Source: Xylocopa sonorina
Taxonomy: Eukaryota; Arthropoda; Insecta; Hymenoptera; Apidae
Assembly (NCBI RefSeq): GCF_050948175.1
Contig: NW_027490093.1
Coordinates: forward strand, 2,728,001-2,792,000
Length of the DNA stretch: 64,000 nt
Direction of reading: 5' to 3'
Part shown: positions 1 through 15,500 of the stretch, one piece after another
Position numbering within the stretch: position 1 is the first letter of the stretch
Layout of the letters: each line of letters opens with the position of its first letter
Notes under the pieces: model-generated
Databases searched by the model: none
What the model was told of the DNA's origin: nothing
What the model saw: the letters and a program-made list of their open reading frames with translations, nothing else
Translations under genes and position numbers: made by a program

Positions 1-870
1 ATACGTGACACTTCACAATAAATATTATATCTTATCACGAAACATAGAAATGAGATGCGATATCGCGTTTTGACATGCAATAGAAACCTAATGCTACGAT
101 ACGCAGAAATCTGCAAACGCTATTTCCTAGCAAGGAAGTGTCGCATTTACATTCTTCTGAAGTGAATACAAGGTATACATGACACTTCGCAATTAATATT
201 ATATCTTATCATGAAACATAGAAATGTAATGCGATATCGCGTTTTGAGATGCAACTGAAATCTAATGCTACGATACGCAGAAATCTGCAAACGCTATTTC
301 CTAGCAAGGAAGTGTCGCATTTACATTCTTCTGAAGTGAATACAAGGTATACATGACACTTCGCAATTAATATTTTATCTTACCATGAAACATAGTAATG
401 AGATTTGGTATCGCGTTTTGAGAAGCATTAGAGCTCTATTGTTACTATACGTAGACTTCTGCAAACGCTATTTCCTAGCAAGGAAGTGTCGCATTTGCAT
501 TCATTTGAAGTGTATGCGAGGTATACGTGATACTTCGCAATGAATAATATATCGTACCATGAAACATAGGAATGAGATGCGGTATCTCGTTCTAAGAAGC
601 ATTAGAACACGTTTGCTTGGATACGTAGACATCTGCAAACGCTATTTCCTAGCAAGGAAGTGTCGCATTTACATTCTTCTGAAGTGAATACAAGGTATAC
701 ATGACACTTCGCAATTAATATTTTATCTTACCATGAAACATAGTAATGAGATTTGATATCGCGTTTTGAGAAGCATTAGAACTCTATTGTTACTATACGT
801 AGACATCTGCAAACGCTATTTCCTAGCAAGGAAGTGTCGCATTTACATTCATTTGAAGCGTATGCTATGT
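1..870. repeat. Satellite segment duplicated at 8701-9570
   Basis: The first 60-bp line of the window is identical to positions 8701-8760, and the match continues for about five monomers with scattered changes (for example 179 t against 8879 c region differences and 475-540 point changes). The offset is exactly 8700 bp, or 50 monomers. After about 870 the register slips because the second copy contains an extra monomer at about 9541-9714. Confidence 0.8.
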
Positions 871-1020
871 ATACGTGACACTTCGCAATAAATATTATAT
901 CTTATCATGAAACATAGAAATGTAATGCGATATCGCGTTTTGATATGCAACAGAAATCTAATGCTACGATACGCAGAAATCTGCAAACGCTATTTCCTAG
1001 CAAGGAAGTGTCGCATTTAC

Positions 1021-2000
1021 ATTCATTTGAAGTGAAAACGAGGAATACATGAAACTTCGCAATGAGTATTATATCTCATCATGAAACACAGTAATGAGAT
1101 TCGATATCCCGTTTCAAGAAGCATTAGAACTCTATTACTACGATACGTAGAAATCTGCAAACGCTATTTCCTAGGAAGGAAGAGTCGCATTTATATTCTT
1201 TTGAAGTGAATGCTAGTTATACATAACATTGCAGAATGAATATTATATATTATCATGAAACATAGAAATGAGATGGGATATCGCGATATAAGATGCATTA
1301 GAACTTTATTGCTTCGATACCTAGACATCTGCAAACGCTATTTCCTAGCAAGGACATGTCGCATTTACATTCTTCTGAAGTGTATGCGAGGTATAAGTGA
1401 TTCTTCGCAATGAATACTATATCCTATCATGAAACATAGAAACGAGATGTGACATCCCGTTTCAAGAAGCATTAGAACTCTATTGCTTCGATACGTAGAC
1501 ATCAGCAATCGCTATTTCCTAGCAAGGAAGTGTCGCATTTACATTCATCCCAAGTGTATGCGAGATATACGTGATACTTCGCAATGAATAATATATCTTA
1601 CCATGAAACATAGGAATGGGATGCGATATCTCGTTTTAAGAAGCATTAGAATTCTTTTGCTTCGATACGTACACATCTGCAAACGCTATTTCCTAGCAAG
1701 GAAGTGTCGCATTTACATTCTTCTGAACTGTATGCGAGGTATAAGTGATTCTTCGCAATGAATACTATATCCTATCATGAAACATAGAAACGAGATGTGA
1801 CATCCCGTTTCAAGAAGCATTAGAATTCTATTGCTTCGATACGTAGACATTAGCAATCGCTATTTCCTAGCAAGGAAGTGTCGCATTTACATTGATTTGA
1901 GGTGAATACGAGGAATACATGAAACTTCGCAATGAACATTATATCTTATCGTGAAACATAGAAATGAGATGTGATACCGCGATTTAAGAAGCATTAGAAC
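1021..2000. repeat. Satellite block shared with the 2610-bp higher-order unit
   Basis: A run of about six monomers starting with attcatttgaagtgaaaacg also appears at 18941, 22941 and 25551 in the same order. It includes two variants unusual elsewhere: gaatactatatcctatcatg with gacatcccgtttcaag, and attcatcccaagtgtatg with atatatcttaccatg. These two alternate, giving a local dimer of about 348 bp (for example about 1376 and 1720). It is an older dispersed copy of part of the higher-order unit described at 21590-26818. Confidence 0.8.
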
Positions 2001-2004
2001 TCCA

Positions 2005-3260
2005 TTGCTACTATACGTTGACATCTGCAAACGCTACTTGCTAGCAAGGAAGTGTCGCATTTACACTCTTTTGGAAGTAATGCGAGGTATACATGACACT
2101 TCGCAATCAATATTATATCTTATCATGAAACATAGAAATGAGATGCGATATCGCGTTTTAAGAAGCCTTAGAACTCTGTTGCTACGATACGTAGATATCT
2201 GCAAAAGCTATTTCCTAGCAAGGAAGTGTCGCATTTACATTCTTTTGATGTGAATACTAGGTATACATAACACTCCAGAATGAATGTTATACCTTATCAT
2301 GAAACATAGAAATGAGATGCGATATCGCGTTTTAAGAAGCATTAGAACTCTATTGCTCTGATACGTAGACATCAGCAAAAGCCATTTCCTAACAAGGAAT
2401 TGTCGCATTTTCATTCTTTTGTAGTGAATACGATGTATACATGACACTTCGCAATGAATATTATATCTTATCCTGAAACATAGGAATGTGATGCGATATC
2501 GCGGTTTAAGAAGCATTAGAATTCTATTGCTACGATACGTAGACATCTGAAAACGCTATTTCCTAGCAAGGAAGTGTGGTATTTACAATCTTTTTAAGTG
2601 CAGACGAGGTATACATAACACATCGCAATGAATACTATATCTAATCATGAAACATAGAAATGAGATGCGATATCGCGTTTTACGAAGCATGACAGCTCTA
2701 TTCTTTCAATACTTATTCATCTGGAAACACTATTTCTTAGTAAGGAAGTGTGGCATTTACATTCTCTTGAAGTGTGGACGAGGTATACACAACAATTCGC
2801 AATGAATATTATATCTTGTCATTAAACATAGAAATGAGATGCGATATCGCATTATAAGATGCATTAGAGCTCTACTGCTTCAATACGTAGACATCTGGAA
2901 ACGCTATATCCTAGTAAGGAAGTGAGGCATTTACATTATTTTGAAGTGTAGACGAGGTATTTATTACAGTTCGCAATAAATATTATATCTTACCATGAAA
3001 CATGGAATTCAGATGCGATATCGCGATTTAAGAAGCATTGGAACTCTATTGCTTCGATACGTAGACATCTGGAAACGCATCTCCTAGCAAGGAAGTTTGG
3101 CATTTACATTCTTTTGATGTGTAGAGGAGGTATACATAACACTTCGCAATGAATATAATATCATATCACGAAACATAGAAGTGAGATGCGATATCGCGTT
3201 TTAAGGAGCACTACATCTCTTTTGCTTCGATACGTAGACATTTGGAAACGCTATTCCCTA
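2005..3260. repeat. Satellite segment duplicated about 25 kb away (27057-28486)
   Basis: This run of about seven monomers matches 27057-28486 in order. The offset is 25052 bp on the left (for example 2235 and 27287) and 25226 bp on the right (2461 and 27687), so the distant copy carries one extra 174-bp monomer at about 27512-27686. Shared rare variants include tcctgaaacataggaatgtg, tctttttaagtgcagacg and acgaagcatgacagctc. Confidence 0.8.
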
Positions 3261-3330
3261 GCAGGGAAGTGTCGCATTTACATTCATTTGAAGTGTAGAC
3301 GAGATATACATAACACTGCACAATGAATAT
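2560..3330. repeat. Diverged satellite subfamily, block 1
   Basis: In these monomers gtgtcgcatttac is replaced by gtgtggcatttac or gtgaggcatttac, the linker is gtagacgaggtatac or gcagacgagg, and ctgcaaacgc becomes ctggaaacgc. The combination is concentrated in three blocks of the window, here, at about 27600-29430 and at about 56290-57830, and marks an older or separately homogenised subfamily. Confidence 0.65.
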
Positions 3331-3800
3331 TATATCTTATCATGAAACATAGAAATGAGATGCGATTTCGCGTTTCAGGAAGCATTAGAACTCTATTTCT
3401 TCGATGCGTAGACATCTGGAAACGCTGTCTCCCAGCATGGAAGTGTCGCATTTACATTCAGTTGAAGTGTAGACGAGGAATACATAACACTTCGTAATGA
3501 ATATTATGTCTTATCATGAAACATAGAAGTGTGATGCGATATCGCCTATTAAGAAGCACTAGAACCCTATTGCTACGATGCGTAGACATCTGCAAGCGAT
3601 ATTTTGTAGCAAGGAAGTGTCGCATTTACATTCTTCTGAAGTGAATACGAGGTATACATGACACTTCACAATGAATATTATATCTTATCACGAAACATAG
3701 AAATGAGATGGGATATCGCGTTTCAAGCAGCATTAGAACTCTATTTCTTCGATGCGTAGACATCTGGAAACGCTGTCTCCCAGCATGGAAGTGTCGCATT

Positions 3801-6800
3801 TAGATTCATTTGAAGTGTATGCGAGGTAAACATGACAATTCGCAACGAATATTATATCTTATCATGAAACATAGAAATGAAATGCCGTTTCGCGTTTTAA
3901 GAAGCATTATAACAATATTGCTACGATACGTAGACATCTGCGAAAGCTATTTCCTAGCAAGGAAGTGTCGCATTTACATTCATTTGAAGTGTATGCGAGG
4001 TATACGTGACACTTGCCAATAAATATTATATCTTATCATGAAACATAGAAATAAGATGCGAAATGGCGTTCTGAGAAGCATTAGAAGCCTAATGCTACGA
4101 TACGTAGACATTTGCAAACGCTATTTCCTAGCAAGGAAGTGTCGCATTTACATTCCTTTGAGGTGAATACGAGGAATACAATACACTCCACAATGAATAC
4201 TATATATATTTCATCGTGAAATATAGAAATGAGGGCGATATCGCGTTTTAAGAAGCATTAGAACACTATTGCTACGATACGTAGACATCTGCGGACGCTA
4301 TTTCCTTGCAAGGAAGTGTCGCATTTACATTCTTTTGAAGTGTATGCGCGGTATACATAACACTTCGCAATGAATATTATATCTTATCATGAAACATAGA
4401 AACGAGATGCGATATCTCGTTTTGAGAAGCATTGGAACCCGATTACTTCGATACATAGACATCTGCAAACGCTATTTCCTAGCAAGGAAGTGTCGCATTT
4501 ACATTCTTTTGAAGTGAATTCGAGATATACATGACACTTCGCAATGGATATTATCTATTATCACGAAACTTAAAAATGAGATGCGACATCTTGTCTCTCG
4601 AAGCTTTAGAACTGTATTGTTTCGATACGTAGACATCTGGAAACGCTATTTCCTAGCAATGAAGTGTCGCATTTACATTCACTTGAAGTGTATGCGTGGT
4701 ATAAGTGGCACTTCGCAATGAATATTATATCTTATCATGAAACATAGGAATGTGATGCGATATCGCGATTTAAGAAGCCTTAGAACTTAATTGCTACAAT
4801 ACGTAGGCATCTGAAAACGCTATTTGCTAGTAAGGAAGTGTCGCGTTTACATTCATTTGAAGTGTAGACGAGGAATACATAACACTTCGTAATGGACATT
4901 ATATCTTATCATGAAACATAGAAATGAGATGCGATATCGCCTTTTAAGAAGCTTTAGAACTCTATTGCTTCGATACGTAGACACCTGCAAACGCTATTTC
5001 CTAGCAAGGAAGTGTCGCATTTACATTCATTTGAAGTGTATGCGAGGTATACATAACACTTCGTAATGGACATTATATCTTATCATGAAACAAAGAAATG
5101 AGATGCGATATCGCCTTTTAAGAAGCTTTAGAACTCTATTGCTTCGATACGTAGACACCTAGAAACGTAATTTCCTAGAAAGGAGGTGTCGCATTTACAT
5201 TCATTTGGCGTATGGAGGAGGAATACATAACGCTTCGCAATGAATATTATATCTTATCATGAAACATAGAAATGGGATGCGATATCTCCATTGAAGAAGC
5301 ATTAGAAATCTATTGCTTCAATTCGTAGACATCTGCAAACGCTACTACCTTGCGAGGAATTGTCGCATTTACATTCATTTGAAGTGTAGAGGAGGAATAC
5401 ATAACACTCCGCAAAGAGTATTATATCTTATCATGAAACATAGAAATGTGATGCGATATCGCGTTTTGAAAAGCATTGGAACTCTATTGGTACGAGACGT
5501 AGACATCTGCAAACGCTATTTCCTAGCAAGGAAGTGTCGCATTTGCATTCTTTTGAAGTGAATACGAGGTATACATAACACTCCACAATGAATATTATAT
5601 CTTATCATGAAGCATATAAGTGAGGAGCGGTTTCGCAATTTAAGAAGCATTAGAACACTATTGCTACGATACGTAGGCATCTGCAGACGCTAATTCCTAG
5701 CAAGGAAATATCGCATTTTCAATCTTTAGAAGTGAATACGAGGTATACATAACACTCCAGAACGAATATTATATCTTATCATGAAACATATAAATGAGAT
5801 ACGATATTGCGATTTAAGAAGCAAGAGAATTCTAATGCTTCGATACGTAGACATCTGCAAACGCTATTTTCTAGCAAGGAAGTGTCACATTTACATTTAT
5901 TTGAAGTGTTTGCGAGGTATACGTGACACTTGGCAATGAATATTATGTCTTATCAAGAGACATAGAAATGAGATGCGAAATCTCGTTTTGAGAAGCATTG
6001 GAACCCGATTACTTCGATACTTAGACATCGGCCAACGCTATTTCCTAGCAACGAAGTGTCGCATTTAGATTCATTTGAAGTGTATGCGAGGTAAACATGA
6101 CAATTCGCAACGAATATTATATCTTATCATGAAACATAGAAATGAAATGCCGTATCGCATTTTGAGAAGCATTAGAACACTATTGCTACGATACGTAGAC
6201 ATCTGCAAACGCTGTTTCCTAGCGTGGAGGTGTCGCATTTACATTCTTTTGAGGTGAATACGAGGTATACATAACACTCCACATTGAATATTATATCATA
6301 TTGTGAAACATAGAAATGAGGGTCTATATCGCGTTTTAAGAAGCATTATAACAATATTGCTACGATACGTAGACATCTGCGAAAGCTATTTCCTAGCAAG
6401 GAAGTGTCGCATTTACATTCATTTGAAGTGTATGCGAGGTATACGTGACAATTGCCAATAAATATTATATCTTATCATGAAACATAGAAATAAGATGCGA
6501 AATGGCGTTCTGAGAAGCATTAGAAGCCTAATGCTACGATACGTAGACATTTGCAAACGCTATTTCCTGGCAAGGAAGTGTCGCATTTACATTCCTATGA
6601 TATGAATACGAGGTACACATGACACTTCGCAAAGAATATTATATCTTATCATGAAACATAGAAACGAGATGCGATATCTCGTTTTGAGAAGCATTGGAAC
6701 CCGATTACTTCGATACATAGACATCTGCAAACGCTATTTCCTAGCAAGGAAGTGTCGCATTTACATTCTTTTGAAGTGAATTCGAGGTATACATGACACT

Positions 6801-6965
6801 TCGCAATGGATATTATCTATTATCACGAAACTTAAAAATGAGATGCGACATCTTGTTTCACGAAGCTTTAGAACTGTATTGTTTCGATACGTAGACATCT
6901 GGAAACGCTATTTCCTAGCAATGAAGTGTCGCATTTACATTCATTTGAAGTGTATGCGTGGTATA
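3801..6965. repeat. Imperfect 13-monomer periodicity in the satellite
   Basis: Variants repeat at an offset of 2262-2265 bp (13 monomers). The rare start tagattcatttgaagtgtatgcgagg... occurs at 3801 and 6066, and the series with gaaacgagatgcgatatctcg and attggaacccgattac occurs at about 4399 and 6661 and continues for about two monomers. Between these points similarity is patchy, so this is a decayed higher-order unit or a segmental duplication overlaid by exchange. Two adjacent monomers at about 4861 and 5035 are also nearly identical over more than 120 bp. Confidence 0.6.
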
Positions 6966-8700
6966 AGTGGCACTTCGCAATGAATATTATATCCTATCAT
7001 GAAACCTAGAAATGTGATGCGCTATCGCGTTTTAAGAAGCATTAGGACTCTATTGTTTCGTTGCGTAGACATCTGGAAACGCTATTTCCTAGTAAGGAAG
7101 TGTCGCATTTACATTCATTTGAAGTGTAGACGAGGAATACATAACACTTCGTAATGGACATTATATCTTATCATGAAACATAGAAATGAGATGCGATATG
7201 GCGATTTAAGAAGCATTAGAATACTATTGCTTCGATACACATACATCTGCAAACGCTATTTCCTAGCAAGGAAGTGTCGCATTTACATTTTTGAAGTGAA
7301 TACGAGGTATACATAACACTGCGCAATGAATATTATATCTTATCATGAAGCATATAAATGAGAAGCGGTTTCGCGTTTTAAGAAGCATTAGAACTCTATT
7401 GCTACGATACGTAGATATCTGCTGACGATATTTCCTAGCAAGGAAGTGTCGCATTTACATTCTTTTGAAGTGAATACAAGGTATACATAACACTGCACAA
7501 TGAATATTATATCATATTGTGAAACATAGAAATGAGGGGCTATATAACGTTTTAAGAAGCATTATAACAATATTGCTACGATACGTAGACATCTGCGAAA
7601 GCTACTTCCTAGCAAGGAAGTGACGCATTTACATTCATTTGATGTGTAGACGAGATATACATAACACTGCACAATGAATATTGTATCTCATCATGAAACA
7701 TAGAAATGAGATGTGATATCGCAATATAAGGAGCACTAGCAATCTATTGCTTCGATACGTAGATGTCTCAAAACGCTACTTCCTAGCAAGGAATTGTCGC
7801 ATATACTTTCTTCTGAGGTGAATAGGAGGTATACATAGCACACCACAATGAATAATATATCTTATTACGAAACATAGAAATGAGATGCGGTGTCGCGTTT
7901 TAAGAAGCATTAAAACACTATTGCTTCGATACGTAGACATCTGGAAACGCAATTTCCTAGAAAGGAAGTGTCGCTTTTACTTTCATTTGAAGTGCAGACG
8001 AGGAATACATAACACTTCGCAATGAATATTATATCTTATCATGAAACATAGAAATGAGATGCGATATCTCGATTTGAGAAGCATTAAGTTTCTATTGCTA
8101 CGACACGTAGACATCTGTAAACGCTATTTCCTAGCAAGGAAGTGTCGCACTTACATTCTTTTGAAGTGAATATGGTGTATATATGACACTTCGCTATGAA
8201 TTTTATATCTTATCAGGAAACATAGAAATGACTTGCGATATTGCGTTTTGGGAAGCATTAGAATTCTATTGCTACGACAGGTAGACATCTGCAAACGCTA
8301 TTTCATAGCAAGGAAGTGTCGCATTTACATTCATTTGAAATGTATGCGAGGTATACATAACACTTCGCAATGAATATTATATGTTATCATGAAACATAGA
8401 AATGAGATGCGATATATCGTTTTATGAATCATCATGACACGCTTGCTACGATACGTAGACATCTGCAAACGCTATTTCATAGCAGGGAAGAGTAGCATTT
8501 ACATTCCTCTGAAGTGAATACAAGGTATACATGAATCTTCGCAATGAATATTATATCTTATCATGAAACATAGATATGAGATGCGATATCCCATTTCAAG
8601 GAGCATTAGAACTCTATTGCTACGATACGTAGACGTCTGCAAACGCTATTTCCTAGCAAGGAAGTGTCGCATTTACATTCATTTGAAGTGTATGCGATGT

Positions 8701-9570
8701 ATACGTGACACTTCACAATAAATATTATATCTTATCACGAAACATAGAAATGAGATGCGATATCGCGTTTTGACATGCAATAGAAACCTAATGCTACGAT
8801 ACGCAGAAATCTGCAAACGCTATTTCCTAGCAAGGAAGTGTCGCATTTACATTCTTCTGAAGTGCATACAAGGTATACATGACACATCGCAATTAATATT
8901 ATATCTTATCATGAAACATAGAAATGTAATGCGATATCGCGTTTTGAGATGCAACTGAAATCTAATGCTACGATACGCAGAAATCTGGAAACGCTATTTC
9001 CTAGCAAGGAAGTGTCGCATTTACATTCTTCTGAAGTGAATACAAGGTATACATGACACTTCGCAATTAATATTTTATCTTACCATGAAACATAGTAATG
9101 AGATTTGGTATCGCGTTTTGAGAAGCATTAGAACTCTATTGTTACTATACGTAGACTTCTGCAAACGCTATTTCCTAGCAAGGAAGTGTCGCATTTACAT
9201 TCATTTGAAGTGTATGCGAGGTATACGTGATACTTCGCATTGAATAATATATCGTACCATGAAACATAGGAATGAGATGCGGTATCTCGTTCTAAGAAGC
9301 ATTAGAACACCTTTGCTTGGATACGTAGACATCTGCAAACGCTATTTCCTAGCAAGGAAGTGTCGCATTTACATTCTTCTGAAGTGAATACAAGGTATAC
9401 ATGACACTTCGCAATTAATATTTTATCTTACCATGAAACATAGTAATGAGATTTGATATCGCGTTTTGAGAAGCATTAGAACTCTATTGTTACTATACGT
9501 AGACATCTGCAAACGCTATTTCCTAGCAAGGAAGTGTCGCATTTACATTCATTTGAAGTGTATGCGAGGT
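8701..9570. repeat. Second copy of the 1-870 satellite segment
   Basis: Partner of the segment at the window start, 50 monomers downstream. It has the same ordered series of monomer variants, including the rare gttactatacgtag and gatttggtatcgcg variants. Such an ordered match is best explained by duplication of a multi-monomer block rather than by chance similarity of monomers. Confidence 0.8.
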
Positions 9571-12500
9571 ATGCGTGATACTTCGCAATGAATAATATAT
9601 CGTACCATGAAACATAGGAATGAGATGCGGTATCTCGTTCTGAGAAGCATTAGAACACTTTTGCATCGATACGTAGACATCTGCAAACGCTATTTCCTAG
9701 CAAGGAAGTGTCGCATTTACATTCATTTGAAGCGTATGCGATGTATACGTGACACTTCGCAATAAATATTATATCTTATCATGAAACATAGAAATGAAAT
9801 GCGATATCGCGTATTGAGATGCAATAGAAATTTAATGCTACGATACGCAGAAATCTGCAAACGCTATTTCCTAGCAAGGAAGTGTCGCATTTACATTCTT
9901 TTGAGGTAAATACGAGGTATACATAACACTACTCCACAATGAATATTATATCTTGTCGTGAAACATAGATCTGAGATTCGATCTTGCGATATAAGAAGCA
10001 TAAGAACTCTATTGCTACGATACGTATACATCTGCAAACGCTATTTCCTAGCAAGGAAGTGTCGCATTTACATTCTTCTGAAGTGAATACAAGGTTTACA
10101 TGACACTTCGCAATTAATATTATATCTTATCATGAAACATAGAAATGTAATGCGATATCGCGTTCTGAGATGCAACAGAAATCTAATGCTACGATACGCA
10201 GAAATCTGCAAACGCTATTTCCTAGCAAGGAAGTGTCGCATTTACATTGTTTTGAGGTGAATACGAGGTATACATTACACTCCACAATGAATATTATATC
10301 TTATCGTGAAACATAGATATGAGATTCGATCTTGCGATATGAGAAGCATAAGTACTCTATTGCTACGATACGTAGACATCTGCAAACGCTATTTCCTAGC
10401 AAGGAAGTGTCGCATTTACATTCTTTTGAAGTGAATGCGAGGTATACATGACACTTCGCAATTTATATTATATATTATCATGAAACATAGAAATGAGATG
10501 CGATATCCCGGTTCAAGAAGCATTAGAACTCTATTGCTTCGATACGTAGACATCTGCAATCGCTACGTCCTAGCAAGGAACTGTCGCATTTACATTCATT
10601 TGAAGTGTATGCGAGGTATACATAACACTTCGCAATGAATATTTTATCTTATCGTGAAACATAGATGTGAGATGCGATATCGCGTTTTGAGATGCAATAG
10701 AAATATAATGCTACGATACGCAGAAATCTGCAAACGCTATTTCCTAGGAAGGAAGTGTCGCATTAACATTCTTTTGAAGTGTATGCGAGGTATACATAAC
10801 ACTTCGCAATGAATATTATATGTTGTCACGAAACATAGAAATGAGATGCGATATCTCGTTTTAAGAAGCATCATAACACGCTTGCTACGATACGTAGACA
10901 TCTGCAAACTCTATTTCCTAGCAAGGAAGTGTCGCATTTACATTCATTTGAAGTGAATACGAGGAATACATGAAACTCCGCAATGAATATTATATCTTAT
11001 CATGAAACATAGAAATGTTATGTGATATCGCGTTTTAAGAAGCATTAGAACTCTTTTGCTGCGATACGTAGACATCTGCAAACGCTATTTCCTAGCAGGG
11101 AAGAGTCGCATTTACATTCCACTGAAGTGAATGCAAGGTATACATGAAACTTCGCAATGAATATTATATCTTATCATGAAACATAGAAATGTGGTGTGAT
11201 ATCGCGTTTCAAGAAGCATTAGAACTCCATTGCTTCGATACGTAGACATTTGCAATCGCTATTTCCCAGCAAGGAAGTGTTGCATTTACATTCATTTGAA
11301 GTGTATGCGAGGTATACATAACACTTCGCAATGAATATTATATCTTATCGTGAAACATAGATATGAGATGCGATCTCGCGATATAAGGAGCATTAGAACT
11401 CTATTGCTACGATACGTAGACATCTGCAAACGCTATTTCCTAGCAAGGAAGTGTCGCATTTACATTCATTTGAAATGTATGCGAGGTATACATAACACTT
11501 CGCAATGAATATTATATGTTATCATGAAACATAGAAATGAGATGCGATATATCGTTTTATGAATCATTATGACTCGCTTGCTACGATACGTAGACATCTG
11601 CAAACGCTATTTCCTAGCAGGGAAGAGTAGCATCTACATTCCTCTGAAGGGAATACAAGGTATACATGAATCTTCGCAATGAATATTATATCTTATCATG
11701 AAACATAGATATGAGATGCGATATCCCATTTCAAGGAGCATTACAACTCTATTGCTTCGATACGTAGACGTCTGCAAACGCTATTTCCTAACAAGGAAGT
11801 GTCGCATTTACATTCATTTGAAGTGTATGCGATGTATACGTGACACTTCACAATAAATATTATATCTTATCATGAAACATAGAAATGAGATGCGATATCT
11901 CGTTTTAAGAAGCATTATAACACGCTTGCTACGATACGTAGACATCTGCAAACTCTATTTCCTAGCAAGGAAGTGTCGCATTTACATTCATTTGAAGTGA
12001 ATACGAGGAATACATGAAACTTCGCAATGAATATAATTTCTTATCATGAAGCATAGAAATGAGATGCGATATTCCGTTTCAAGAAGCATTAGAAATCTAT
12101 TGCTTCGATACGTAGACGTCTGCAAACGCTATTTCCTAGCAAGGCAGTGTCGCATTTACATTCATTTGAAGTGTATGCGATGTATACGTGACACTTCACA
12201 ATAAATATTATATCTTATCATGAAACATAGAAATGAGATGCGATATCGCGTTTTGGGATGCAATAGAAATCTAATGCTACGATACGCAGAAATCTGCCAA
12301 CGCTATTTCCTAGCAAGGGAGTGTCGCATTTACATTCTTCTGAAGTGAATACAAGGTATACATGACACTTCGCAATTAATATTTTATCTTACCATGAAAC
12401 ATAGTAATGAGATTTGATATCGCGTTTTGAGATGCATTAGAACTCTATTGTTACTATACGTAGACATCTGCGAACGCTATTTCCTAGCATGGAAGTGTCG

Positions 12501-15500
12501 CATTTACATTCTTTTGAAGCGAGTACGAGGTATAATTAACACTCCACAATGAATATTATATCTTATCATGAAACCAAGAAATGAGAATCGATATCGCGTT
12601 TTAAGAAGCATTAGAACCCTATTGCTACGATACGTAGACATCTGCAAACGTTATTTCCTAGCAAGGAAGTGTCGCATTTACATTCATTTGAAGTGTATGC
12701 GAGGTATACATGACACTTCGCAATGAATAATATATCTTATAATGAAACATAGAAATGAAATGCGATATCGCGTTTTAAGAAGCATTAGAACCCTACTGCT
12801 TTGATACGTAGACATCTGTAAACGCTATTTTCAAGCAAGGAAGTGTCGTATTTACATTCTTCTGAAGAGAATCCGAAGTATACATGACATTCCGCAATGA
12901 ATATTATATCTTATCATAAAACATAGAAATGAGATGGGATATCTCGTTTTAAGAAGCATTAGAACTCTGTTGCTTCGATACGTAGACATCTGCCGTGGCT
13001 ATTTCCTAGCAAGGAAGTGTCTCATTTACATTCGTTTGAAGTGTATGCGAGGTATACATGATACTTCGCAATGAATATTATATCTTGTAGTGAAACATAG
13101 AAATGAAATGCGATATCGCGTTTTAAGAACATTAGAACACTATTGCTACGATACGTAGACATCTGCAGACGCTATTTCGTAACAAGGAAGTGTCGCATTT
13201 ACATTCATTTGAAGGGTAGACGAGATATACATAACACTGCATAATGAATATTATATCTTATAATGAAACGTAGAAGTGAGATACAATATCGCTTTTTAAG
13301 AAGCATTAGAACTCTGTTGCTTCGATACGTAGACGTCTGCCATCGCTATTTCCTAGCAAGGAAGTGTCGCATTTACATTCTATTGAGGTGAATACGAGGT
13401 ATACATAACACTGCACAGTGAATATTATATCTAATCATAAAACACAGAAATGAGATGCGATATCTCGTTTTAAGAAGCATTAGTACTCTGTTGCTTCGAT
13501 ACGTAGACATCTGCAAACGCTATTTCCTAGCAAGGAAGTGTCGCATTTACATTCATTTGAAGTGTAGACGAGATATACGTAGCACTGCCCAATGAATATT
13601 ATATCTTATCATGTAACGTAGAATTGAGGTGCGATATCGCGTTTTAAGAAGCATTAGAACTATATTTCCACGATACGTAGACATCTGCAGACGATATTTC
13701 GTAACAAGGAAGTGTCGCATTTACATTCTTTTGAAGTGAGTGCGAGGTATACATAACACTCCACAATGAATATTATATCTCATCATGAAACATAGAATTG
13801 ACATGCGATATCGTGTTTTGAGAAGCACTAGAACACTCCTGCTACGATACGTAGACATCTGCAAACGCTACTTCCTACCAAGGAAGTGTCGCACTTACAT
13901 TCATTTGAAGTGTATACGAGGTATACATAACACCGCAATGAATATTATATCTTATCATGAAACATAGAACTGAGATGCGATATCGCGATTTAAGAAGCAT
14001 TATAACTCTATTGTTTCGATACTTAGACATCTGGAAACGCTATTTCCTAGCAAGGAAGTGTCGCATTTACATTCATTTGAAGCGAATACGAGGTATACAT
14101 TACACTTGGCAATTAATATTATATCTTATCCTAAAACACAAATGAGGTGCGATATCTCGTTTTAAGAAACATTTGAACCCTATTGCTTCGATTCGTAGAC
14201 ATCTGCCAACGCTATTTCCTAGCAAGGAAGTGAAGTATTTACATTCATTTGATGAGTATGCAAGGTATACATGACACTTCGCAATGAATATTATATCTTA
14301 TAATGAAACATAGAAATGAGATGCTATATCTCGTTTTAAGAAGCATTCGAACACTGTTGCTACGATACGTAGACATCTGCAGACGCTATTTCCTAGCAAG
14401 GAAGTGTCGCATTTACACTTTTTTGAAGTGAATACGAGGTATATATAACACTCCACATTAAATATTATATCTTATCGTGAAACATAGAAATGAGATCCGA
14501 TGTCGCGTTATAAGAAGCATTAGAACCCTATTGCTTCGATACGTAGATATCTGGAAACGTAATTTCCTAGAGAGCAAGTGTCGCATTTACATTCACTTGA
14601 AGTGTGGACGAGGAGTACATAACACTTCGCAAAGAATAATATATCTTATCATGCGACATAGGAAAGAGATGCGATATCGCGTTATAAGAAGCATTAGAAC
14701 TCTATTGTTACGATTCGTAGTCATCTGCAGACGCTATTTCCTAGCAAGGAAGTGTCGCATTTACATTCATTTGAAGTTTATGCGAGGTATAAGTGACACT
14801 TCGCAATAAATATTATATCTTATCATGAAACATAGACGTGAGACGCGATATCGCGTTTTAAGAAACATTAGATCTCTATTGCTTCGATACGTAGACATCT
14901 GCAAACGTTATTTTGAAGCATGGAAGTGTCGCATTTACATTCATTTGAAGTGTAGACGAGGAAAACATAACACTTCGTAATGAATATTATATCTTATCTT
15001 GAAACATAGAAATGAGATGCGATCCCGCGATTTAAAAAGCATTAGTAATCTATTGCTACGATACGTAGTCATCTGCAAACGCTATTTAATAGCAAGGATG
15101 TGTCGCACTGACATTCATTTGAAGTGAATACGAGGTATACACAAAACTTTGCAATGGATATTATATCTTATCATGAAACATAGAAATGAGATGCGATATC
15201 GGTATTTAAGAAGCATTAAACACTCTATTGCTTCGATTCGTAGACATCTGCAAACGCTATTTCCTAGCAAGGATATGCCGCATTTACATTCTTTTGTAGC
15301 GAATACGAGGTATACTTAACACTGCACAATGAAAATTGTATCTTATCACGAAACATAGAAATGAGGATCTATATCCCGTTTTAATAAGCATTAGAACTCT
15401 ATTGCTTTGACACGTAGACATCTGCATTCGCTATTCCCTAGGAAGGAACTGTCGCATTTACATTCTTTTGATGTGAATACGAGGTATACATAACACTGCA

